From Acidobacteriota bacterium (lineage in GTDB: Bacteria; Acidobacteriota; Terriglobia; Terriglobales; Acidobacteriaceae): a stretch of DNA of 64,000 nt. Within the stretch, counting starts at the first letter, position 1. Each line of letters opens with the position of its first letter. A program made the translations under genes and the position numbers. The stretch is taken from assembly GCA_018268895.1 (NCBI GenBank), contig JAFDVP010000001.1:496001-560000 (forward strand), written 5' to 3'. The notes under the pieces were generated by a model. The model saw only the letters and a list, made by a program, of their open reading frames with translations. It searched no databases and was not told the origin of the DNA. Of this stretch, positions 57,120 through 64,000 are shown piece by piece.

Positions 57120-59798
57120 CTAATGCGTCTGGTGCTCTGGCGGTGCGGGTGTCGGCGCAGCAGGCGTCTGCGGTGCAGCGGCCGGTGGAGTCGTCACTGC
57201 CGGTTCAGGCTGCTCCGTCGCCGGGGTCGCGGTTGCAGCAGGCGGCGGTGGAGCGGGCACGGGCTGCGGTCCGCGTTGGATCTGCGGCGCAAGGCTCACC
57301 AGATTGGCCGACTCCGGTTCGTCCCGCAGCTTCAGGTAGAAGCCGGACTTCGGTGGCCTCGGCATACTCAGCGTATTGCCGACAAAGCCCTCCGGCACAT
57401 CCACGGCCGTCCCGAAGTCCGAGGTGGTCGAAAGGGCGTCGACCAAATAAAGATTCGAGCCGGTCAGCTTGCACGCCGCCGCCGGATCGAACGGGCAATG
57501 TAGCGTGTCGAGCGTTGGCAGGCGAACGAGCGTAGCCAGAGGAATCCAGTCGCCCGGTGTCCCATCGGGACCAAGCGCGCGCAGCCGCACCGGGCCAAAC
57601 GCCGAGGTTCCGAAGGCCTTCAGCGGGTCGAAGGTGCCGAGAACCGTATGCGAGTTCTGAAGCACCAGCGAACCCGCGGTGACGGAGAGCGTGGTGCGCA
57701 TCGTCTCGTCTTCGTCCGCAATCTCCACCTGCGCGTTGCGGGGGAAGGGGGCCTTCGAGCGCAGCGAGAAGGTCAGCCGCTGCGTGATTGGCAGGTCGTC
57801 CGGGTTCGCAAGGTGAATCGGAGATCCCGTGGGCTGGTTCACCGATTTGTTCAGCAACGCAACCTCAAGGCGCGAGCTGGTGATGTTCACCGGGACCGAC
57901 AGGGTGCGGCCGTCGTTCAGAACGACTTTAGCTATGAGCCTGTCGCCGGGCTTCAAGGCGGGCGCGGGAGCATTGGGCGGCAGCGTAAACGACAGTGTCT
58001 GCGAAGTCTCGCTGCGCGGAACAGCCGCGGGACTGCCCGAAGGCGTGAAGACGAGTGTGTCGAGCGTGATCTGGCGCACCTGCTCCAGGCTGGTGCCCGT
58101 CAGTATGGCCTTCGTGTCGCCTGCGTGCAGGTTCAGGCTCGCAAGCTGCGACGGCTCGGAGAAGGTCTGCGCCGTCACCGAGGCCACATCGTGATCGCCG
58201 AACTGGCGCACCTTGAGATGAATGGCGCCGGGATCTACCGACTTCAACGAGAGACTTACATCCACCGTGCTCGGCTTGTCCGACTGCTTCCACTTCACGT
58301 CCACCTGTCTGCCGCTGGGCCGCTCCAGCGTGATCGTGTCGATGCAGGCGGTGCCCGAGGACGACAGGTTCAGGTGGTTCTCGCGCCCGGCGATCAGTAC
58401 GCCCTCCGACGACAGCTTCCACCCCGTTCCCGGAACGTCCTGCAAGGGAAGCGTTGGCCCGGTGAAGGGGTCGAAGCCCCAGTGGCCCATGATCGTTCCT
58501 GTGACAGCGGTGCGCGGAGCATCCGGGTCGGTCGGCTCCTTGACCTTACCCTGATCGGCATTATCGGCAACCGGCGCGGCAGCTTCTTCAGATGGCGACG
58601 GCAGCGCCTTGCGTTCCTTTGCCGGAGCAATCACAAGCCCGCCCTTGTAGGCATCAGCCTCCAGCGGAATGTCGGCCCGCGGTGCGCCACCCGTCACATG
58701 CAGATACAAGTCGTGCGCAAAGCCCGTGGAGAAGACCAGAGGCGCGCCCTCGACCGGCAGAACGACCGTTGGCTCCAGCAGGCAGGTGACATGCCGCGAC
58801 TCAGCCGCGCGCAGCGGCGGAGGCACCGCCTTCTGGATCGAAGGCAGCCCGATCACGATCACCGACTTCGGGTTGTGGAACGACGGCGGCGTGTTCAGCC
58901 GCAGGTTAAGCTGCTCCACCCTGGGAAACGCGATCGCAGGGATGTACTGGTACTGGGCTGTGTGCAGGTTGCTGGTCAGGCGCACCAGATCGACCACCGC
59001 ACCGACGTATGCGCTGTACATACCCCCTCCCATCACAGCGGTACGCGAGGCCGCCCCGATAAAGGCGGAGGTATCGCCACTCGACAGCATGGAGGCCACA
59101 GTCTCCCCATGCCCGTCGTTCAGCAGGGTCTGGGTCCCGGTCTGGGTGAGGCAGTTGTACTGCTGGTCGACAGGCTTGGTGAAGCACTCCTGGTTCGGTC
59201 TCAGGTTCAGCGTGCGCGCAAGAAAGTTTGAGTGGTCGAGCAGGGCCTTGGGATCTCCTGGAGGCGTCTGGCGGATCGAATCAAGGTACTTCTCGATGCG
59301 GGCCTGCTCGAAGCCGGCCTCCGACAGGTCCTGTGAGGCGCGGACGAAGATGCCGGGGCGTCCCTGCACGGCCGAGCGCAGCGTGCTGAAGTCGCCGCCG
59401 GTCTCAGGGGCGAGGAAGAGGATGGCCTGCTGCGCCTCCTCGGGCACGGTGATCGTGACCCCCTCCTCGCGCACCTTCTTGTTCCATGTCTCGATCTTGG
59501 TGAACCAGCTATCCGGCGGAGGGTTGGTCGTTCCCCGCAGGAACACCGCTACCAGAAGGTAGTGGACCGACTGCGTGCGAGGAAGGTCGGCAAACAGCCA
59601 CAGCTTGTCGCCAGCCTGAAGATTGGGGACAGAGGCGATCGGCAACGTCTTGTCCCCGCGGGTGACGCGAACGTCGATGCGTGGGCCAACGAGGTCGAAG
59701 CGTCCGGAGTCAGCGCGCAAAGCGGCAGAGCCAAACGGCAGCGTAACAGATAGAGCAAGAGCTATGGCCTTCAGGCGACCGGACAGAAATGCCATCAT
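57120..59798 (-). CDS. Large secreted protein of unknown function
   Basis: An 892-aa protein with a signal peptide (LKAIALALSVTLPFGSAALRA). No family is recognised. Residues 30-330 look globular with mixed structure (NLRPNQECFTKPVDQQYNCLTQTG has two Cys). Residues 340-800 are beta-rich with repeated Ig/IPT-like strands (GDTKAILTGTSLEQVRQITLD, LKPGDRLIAKVVLNDGRTLSV). The last 55 residues are a Pro/Ala/Thr tail. It may be an envelope protein. A long open frame on the opposite strand is a codon-bias shadow. It is downstream of the ABC ATPase on the same strand, separated by 64 bp. Confidence 0.75.
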   Translation of the reverse strand: MMAFLSGRLKAIALALSVTLPFGSAALRADSGRFDLVGPRIDVRVTRGDKTLPIASVPNLQAGDKLWLFADLPRTQSVHYLLVAVFLRGTTNPPPDSWFTKIETWNKKVREEGVTITVPEEAQQAILFLAPETGGDFSTLRSAVQGRPGIFVRASQDLSEAGFEQARIEKYLDSIRQTPPGDPKALLDHSNFLARTLNLRPNQECFTKPVDQQYNCLTQTGTQTLLNDGHGETVASMLSSGDTSAFIGAASRTAVMGGGMYSAYVGAVVDLVRLTSNLHTAQYQYIPAIAFPRVEQLNLRLNTPPSFHNPKSVIVIGLPSIQKAVPPPLRAAESRHVTCLLEPTVVLPVEGAPLVFSTGFAHDLYLHVTGGAPRADIPLEADAYKGGLVIAPAKERKALPSPSEEAAAPVADNADQGKVKEPTDPDAPRTAVTGTIMGHWGFDPFTGPTLPLQDVPGTGWKLSSEGVLIAGRENHLNLSSSGTACIDTITLERPSGRQVDVKWKQSDKPSTVDVSLSLKSVDPGAIHLKVRQFGDHDVASVTAQTFSEPSQLASLNLHAGDTKAILTGTSLEQVRQITLDTLVFTPSGSPAAVPRSETSQTLSFTLPPNAPAPALKPGDRLIAKVVLNDGRTLSVPVNITSSRLEVALLNKSVNQPTGSPIHLANPDDLPITQRLTFSLRSKAPFPRNAQVEIADEDETMRTTLSVTAGSLVLQNSHTVLGTFDPLKAFGTSAFGPVRLRALGPDGTPGDWIPLATLVRLPTLDTLHCPFDPAAACKLTGSNLYLVDALSTTSDFGTAVDVPEGFVGNTLSMPRPPKSGFYLKLRDEPESANLVSLAPQIQRGPQPVPAPPPPAATATPATEQPEPAVTTPPAAAPQTPAAPTPAPPEHQTH

Positions 59799-59862
59799 TC
59801 CATCTTAGACGGCTGGCAACGCCAGAGTGGATGGCAAAGCGGGGCAAATCCCCTAATGTGCT

Positions 59863-60618
59863 CTACTGATTACGTTTGCGGGGAGAAAGATGATCGCCCG
59901 CAATGACGCCGTCACGGATGGTGACGATGCGGTGGGCATATTCGGCGATGTCGGGCTCGTGGGTGACGAGGATGATCGTGTTCCCCTTGGCATGGAGATC
60001 GTCGAACAGCGCCATAATCTCGTCGCCGGTCTTCGAGTCCAGGTTACCGGTCGGCTCGTCGGCAAGGATGATGGATGGGTTGTTGATCAGCGCGCGGGCG
60101 ATGGCGACGCGCTGCCGCTGGCCGCCCGAGAGCTCGTTTGGCTTGTGCAACATGCGGGTGCCGAGGTTGACGCTCTCAAGCGTGGCCTTGGCGCGTTCGG
60201 TGCGTTCGGCGGCAGGGGTGCCGTTGTAGATCAGCGGCAGCTCTACGTTGTGCAGGGCGGTGGCGCGGGCCAGCAGGTTGAAGGTCTGGAAGACGAAGCC
60301 GATCTCTTTATTGCGAATGCGAGCCAGTTCGTCGTCGTTCAACTCGGAGACATCGTGCCCGTTAAGCCAGTACTTGCCCTGCGTCGGCGAGTCGAGGCAG
60401 CCGATCAGGTTCATCAGCGTCGACTTGCCCGATCCCGAAGGACCCATGATGGCAACGTACTCGTTGTGGCGAATGCGCAGGTTCACGCCCCTCAGCGCGT
60501 GTACCTCCTGGTCGCCCATCTCGTAGGTCTTCCAGAGATTGTCGGTGACGATAACGTCGCCTGGCCGGGGGCCGGCTGCCGTGCTTGTAGTGGTCTCGAC
60601 TGCGGTTTCGATAGCCAT
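59863..60618 (-). CDS. MacB/LolD-type ABC transporter ATP-binding protein
   Basis: A 251-aa ATPase. [23 protein letters not shown] is Walker A with the LolD/MacB tail, [17 protein letters not shown] the signature, [16 protein letters not shown]alker B, and VTHEPDIA the switch. The family powers export or lipoprotein release through mechanotransmission by FtsX-like permeases. The adaptor gene lies 172 bp upstream on the same strand. The permease that should complete the MacAB-like pump is not in the window. Confidence 0.92.
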   Translation of the reverse strand: MAIETAVETTTSTAAGPRPGDVIVTDNLWKTYEMGDQEVHALRGVNLRIRHNEYVAIMGPSGSGKSTLMNLIGCLDSPTQGKYWLNGHDVSELNDDELARIRNKEIGFVFQTFNLLARATALHNVELPLIYNGTPAAERTERAKATLESVNLGTRMLHKPNELSGGQRQRVAIARALINNPSIILADEPTGNLDSKTGDEIMALFDDLHAKGNTIILVTHEPDIAEYAHRIVTIRDGVIAGDHLSPRKRNQ

Positions 60619-60790
60619 CCGGTTCTCCGGTGCGGTTAGGTTACAGGATAGTACGTTTCACTGAACAGGTACGTCCGAAAGTGGGCGCAGGTTCCCTCCA
60701 TGGAACCGCAGCCGTGAATTCGGGAGAGAAAAGGAGCCAGTGGCGAAGCGCTGTCTCCGCGCCTCGCCCAGCACAGCACTACCGCCGGGG

Positions 60791-62194
60791 CTATGACTTG
60801 TCTGCCTCGGTCTCAGGTGTGTTGTCTCTTTTGACTGGCGTGCCACTCTTAAGGGTGCGAAGAATTTTGTACCGCCCGGTGACGATCTCGTCGCCCGGTT
60901 TCAGCCCGCTGAGGACCTCGATCTCGGTCGCGCCGGTGATGCCGGTCGTGACTGGAACAAAGATGGCCCTGAGCTTCTTCTTCTCGGTTTCAATAACGTA
61001 GACGCCCTGGACCGCCGGGGCCTTGGTCGATGTCTGGCTGGCGCCCGCGGTAGCGACCGCGCCTGCGCTGGGCGGCTTGCCGCCGTTCGCTGCAAGCGCC
61101 TTCTCCGTCGCGGGAACGCGCTGCACCAGCGCCTGGATCGGGATGGTCAGCACATTTTGCTGGTGCGCCGTGGTGATCTTCGCCGTAGTCGACAGGCCGG
61201 GACGAAGATCGTCCGAGGGCTGATCGAGGGTGACGACTACTTTGAAGTCCTTGGCCTCCTCGGTGCCGGTCGTGCTCTGCGTGGTCGAGAGCCCCGTGGT
61301 GCGCAGCAGCGCCTGGTCGCCGACCTCGGTGACGTGGCCCTTGAAGACGCGCCCGGGAAGGGCATCGACCGTGACGTCGGCGGGCTGGTTCAGCTTGATG
61401 TTGACGATGTCGGTCTCATCGACCTTGACCTCGGCTGTGATGACCGACATATCGGCCAGCGTCATGATGGTCGAGCCGCCGGCGTTCTGGATACCGACCA
61501 CAACCGTCTCACCCTCGCGCACAGGAACGTTGGTGACCAGCCCGTCAAACGGCGCGCGGCTGATGGTCTTGTCGAGCGAGTCGTAGTTGGCGCGCTGCGA
61601 GGCGACCGCCTGGTTCACATGCGCGCGCTGCGAGGCCGTCTGCGCCTTGGCCTGAGCAGCTGCCGCCTGACGCTGGGCCAGCGTGGCGACCGACATGTCG
61701 TAGGCCGCCTTCTTGGCGTCGAAGTCCTGCTTGGCGATCAGCTTCTCGTTGTAGAGCTGCTGGGCGCGCTGGAAGTCGAGGTTCTTCTGCTCGAGGTCGG
61801 CCTTGGCCTGGGCGATGTTGGCCTCGGCGGTGCGTTCGGCTGCTACCAGGCTGTTGACGTCCGTCCGCGAGCTGTCGATCGCCGCCTGCTGCGCCGAGAC
61901 CGTGGCGGAGGGCTGAACGTTCTCCACCGTGGCCAGCACTGTGCCCTTCTTGACATGGTCGCCTTCCTTCACGTTCAGGTGCGTAATGCGGCCAAAGGCC
62001 GTCGCTCCCACGTTGACGTAGGTCTTGGGCTTGATCTGCCCGGTACCGTTGACGATCGAGACGAGGTCCTGCCGGACGGCCTTGCCCGTAGCGACCTTGG
62101 TAACAGAATTCTGGCTATGGACAATGCTCGCGGCGACGATGCCTGCGATAACAAGCACACCCACTGCGATCAGGACAATTTTTTTAGCGCTCAT
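60791..62194 (-). CDS. MacA-like periplasmic adaptor (membrane fusion protein)
   Basis: A 467-aa protein: N-terminal anchor helix (KKIVLIAVGVLVIAGIVAASI), biotinyl-lipoyl half motif (TYVNVGATAFGRITHLNVKEGDHVKKG), a long coiled hairpin (residues 90-215, rich in Ala/Gln with QRQAAAAQAKAQTA), beta-barrel and membrane-proximal domains. A linker near 350-385 is low complexity (Gly/Ala/Thr). It joins an inner-membrane ABC pump to an outer-membrane channel. It leads a minus-strand operon with the MacB-type ATPase. Confidence 0.9.
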   Translation of the reverse strand: MSAKKIVLIAVGVLVIAGIVAASIVHSQNSVTKVATGKAVRQDLVSIVNGTGQIKPKTYVNVGATAFGRITHLNVKEGDHVKKGTVLATVENVQPSATVSAQQAAIDSSRTDVNSLVAAERTAEANIAQAKADLEQKNLDFQRAQQLYNEKLIAKQDFDAKKAAYDMSVATLAQRQAAAAQAKAQTASQRAHVNQAVASQRANYDSLDKTISRAPFDGLVTNVPVREGETVVVGIQNAGGSTIMTLADMSVITAEVKVDETDIVNIKLNQPADVTVDALPGRVFKGHVTEVGDQALLRTTGLSTTQSTTGTEEAKDFKVVVTLDQPSDDLRPGLSTTAKITTAHQQNVLTIPIQALVQRVPATEKALAANGGKPPSAGAVATAGASQTSTKAPAVQGVYVIETEKKKLRAIFVPVTTGITGATEIEVLSGLKPGDEIVTGRYKILRTLKSGTPVKRDNTPETEADKS

Positions 62195-62499
62195 CGATTT
62201 GCTGTTCTCTGGGCTTTCTGGCTTTCTATGGACCCGCCTCTCCTCAGATGAGGGGGGCGCGTTAAAGTAGCGGCAAAAAAGAAGATACGGAAGCTGGATG
62301 AATTAGGTTCCGCCGAATCTTCCGGCCGGCCGGTACGCTGCCGGCTGGACTTGGCTGCCCAAAACCATGGAGCGTGCGTCTATTCAACACAGGCTTTGTT
62401 GCGGAATCATATCAGGGGCATAATCCAATGTTCCACCCTTGTAACCACCATGGAACCGGCACTACAATAGAGGTTGGTAACAGGAGTATTTCCAGCATC
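62195..62499. other. 305-bp divergent intergenic region
   Basis: It separates the adaptor gene from the GWxTD gene. It holds a GC-rich dyad cluster (CCGGCCGGCCGG near 62319-62330 and GCCGGC near 62340) and a promoter for the GWxTD gene. No gene is seen. Confidence 0.6.
62396..62424 (+). promoter_or_regulatory. Promoter of the GWxTD gene
   Basis: TTGTTG (62396-62401), 17 bp and CATAAT (62419-62424), 75 bp before the ATG. Confidence 0.55.
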
Positions 62500-64000
62500 A
62501 TGAAGACCTCCCGGCTCTTTGTCCTTGGTACAACGTTTCTTACGCTTGCGCTGCCTGGCAGCCAGTGGCTCGCCGCGCAGTCCAGCGCGCAGGACGGCGT
62601 GACCCAGACCAAGCCGGTCGAGGAGAAGCCCGACCCTCTGAAGCGGCAGCCAAGCGACAAGGAACGTTTCGCCCAGCAGAAGGCGCTCCGGCAGGAGTTG
62701 AAGGGCGTCTACAAGAAGTGGCTGGACGAGGACGTTCGCTGGATCATTACCGACCAGGAGATGTCGGCATTCAAATCGCTCGCCAACGATGAGGAGCGCG
62801 ACACCTTCATCGAAAACTTCTGGCTCCGCCGCAACCCGAACCCGGATTCGCCGGACAACGAGTACCGCGACGAGCACTACCGCCGCATCGCCTATGCCAA
62901 CGAGCACTTCGCCGCGGGCAAGCCGGGCTGGAAGACAGACCGCGGCCATATATACATCGCTTTCGGCAAGCCGGACTCGACCGAATCGCACCCCAGCGGC
63001 GGAAACTATCAGCGCCCGATCGAGGAAGGCGGCGGAAATACCTCGACCTATCCCTTCGAGACGTGGCACTACCGCTATATCCAGGGAATCGGCGACAACA
63101 TCGACATCGAGTTTGTCGATACGTGCATGTGCGGCGACTATCACATGACGATCGACCGCTCGGAAAAAGACGCGCTCAAATACGTGCCGGGGGCCGGTGC
63201 AACGCTGTACGAGCAGATGGGACAGTCTGAAAAGAAAGACCGCTTCTCAGGCGGCGGACTCGAGCAGCTCGGGGCCGGTCCCATGTCGACGATGAACCAG
63301 TCCAAGCAGTTCGACCGCTTGAACACTTACGCAAAACTGATGGCCGCGCCCGAGATCAAGTTCAAAGATCTTGAGAGCTATATGGTCAGCTCGAAGATCC
63401 TCACCGGGCCGCCGTTCCTCTTCGACGTGCGCACCGACTATGTGAAGGTCACCAACGACACCATCCTGGTGCCAGTGACGCTGCAGATCCGCAACAAGGA
63501 CATCACCTTCAACAACAAGGACGGCGTCGCCACCGGCACCGTCAATATCCTTGGCCGCGTCTCGAACCTGAGCCATCGCCCCATCCAGACGTTCGAGGAC
63601 ACGGTGAAGGTCGAAGTGCCGAGCGACCTGCTGGGCCGCACCCAGAACAACGCATCGGTCTACTGGAAGGCGCTTCCTCTGCGCCCCGGCCTCTACAAGG
63701 TCGACATCGTCATTAAGGACGTCAATAACCCCGACCACATCGGGACGTGGCGCCGCAGCATCAACGTTCCCAAGTATGATGACGACCGGCTGGCCGCCTC
63801 CTCGCTCATCCTGGCCGACCAGATGGAGCGGGTGCCCTCGAAGGACATCGGCGCCGGAAACTTCGTCATCGGCAACACCCGGATTCGTCCCAGGGTATCC
63901 TCTGGCGGTTCGCAGCCTGTGACTTTCCACCGCAATCAGAACTTGAACTTCTGGATGCAGGTGTATAACCTTGGCATCGACGAAAAGAGCAAGCAGAACG
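62500..64000 (+). CDS. GWxTD-domain secreted protein (runs off the right edge)
   Basis: At least 500 residues are visible with no stop. A signal peptide (FVLGTTFLTLALPGSQWLAAQ) precedes the GWxTD domain (about 70-190): KKWLDEDVRWIITDQEMSAF, where the motif reads VRWIIT instead of GWxTD, followed by FWLRRNPNPDSPDNEYRDEHYRRI and RGHIYIAFGKPDS. The following part is beta-rich (TDYVKVTNDTILVPVTLQI). These proteins are widespread in Acidobacteriota and Bacteroidota, with no known biochemistry. Its ribosome site GGAG is 13 bp from the ATG, slightly far. Confidence 0.88.
   Translation, partial: MKTSRLFVLGTTFLTLALPGSQWLAAQSSAQDGVTQTKPVEEKPDPLKRQPSDKERFAQQKALRQELKGVYKKWLDEDVRWIITDQEMSAFKSLANDEERDTFIENFWLRRNPNPDSPDNEYRDEHYRRIAYANEHFAAGKPGWKTDRGHIYIAFGKPDSTESHPSGGNYQRPIEEGGGNTSTYPFETWHYRYIQGIGDNIDIEFVDTCMCGDYHMTIDRSEKDALKYVPGAGATLYEQMGQSEKKDRFSGGGLEQLGAGPMSTMNQSKQFDRLNTYAKLMAAPEIKFKDLESYMVSSKILTGPPFLFDVRTDYVKVTNDTILVPVTLQIRNKDITFNNKDGVATGTVNILGRVSNLSHRPIQTFEDTVKVEVPSDLLGRTQNNASVYWKALPLRPGLYKVDIVIKDVNNPDHIGTWRRSINVPKYDDDRLAASSLILADQMERVPSKDIGAGNFVIGNTRIRPRVSSGGSQPVTFHRNQNLNFWMQVYNLGIDEKSKQN

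Noticed and set aside
57648..59231. 527-codon open frame on the plus strand
   Set aside because: It is antisense to the 892-aa secreted protein; it is Arg-rich, lacks any motif and has no promoter. The minus-strand frame has a signal peptide and normal composition.

Overview
The window looks like a chromosomal segment of an Acidobacteriota member, most likely class Terriglobia (the Terriglobus / Granulicella / Edaphobacter group). This is inferred from gene content, not from a marker gene: a large Oar-like outer-membrane receptor with an N-terminal carboxypeptidase-regulatory domain, a GWxTD-domain secreted protein, a DUF1800 + DUF1501 pair, many Tat-exported enzymes, BlaI/M56 genes, and high-GC coding with alternative starts. 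I see no tRNA, rRNA, CRISPR array, phage or insertion sequence. Two genes run off the ends: an HtrA-type protease (left) and the GWxTD protein (right).

Layout. (1) 1-2016, minus strand: blaI - M56 peptidase - htrA operon, with the same 6-2-6 palindrome upstream of blaI and inside the start of htrA. (2) 2102-7271: two divergent MFS transporters, the second leading into a sensor kinase / response regulator pair. (3) 7509-16756: the most interesting part, a plus-strand operon for an Oar-like receptor, an RraA-type aldolase, two SelA/DgaE-type PLP enzymes, a RidA deaminase and an EF_0837-type amidohydrolase, every one carrying a Sec or Tat export signal. Two exported lactonases face it across a shared terminator, and a threonine dehydrogenase follows. 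Together these read as an extracytoplasmic route for (N-acyl) amino sugar acids or hydroxy-amino acids; that reading is inference. (4) 20408-24729: two small minus-strand genes and the DUF1800/DUF1501 pair. (5) 24829-29134: a Pcm-like methyltransferase, an orphan ABC ATPase and a cyanide-insensitive-type cytochrome bd oxidase.

(6) 29303-40830: the glutamate synthase large subunit, divergent from an arginine operon argR-argC-argB-argD-argF-argH-NAGS, with a double ARG box lying exactly on the argR promoter. (7) 41032-46697: a TetR regulator with no canonical start codon, followed by an acyl-CoA ligase, an acid phosphatase, an MBL-fold hydrolase and a phosphofructokinase with pyrophosphate-type residues. 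(8) 46847-53423: a small HTH protein, tag, a Tat-exported phosphoesterase, an M24 peptidase followed by accB-accC, thiE and a glycosyltransferase. (9) 53749-64000: two APC permeases, an 892-aa secreted protein of unknown function, an ABC ATPase with its MacA-like adaptor, and the GWxTD protein.

Two families of short intergenic repeats are scattered through the window: a three-hairpin element (three copies) and a GTCATCCTGAGCGAAG-type repeat (four copies). Many convincing-looking antisense frames are shadows of GC-rich genes and were left out.
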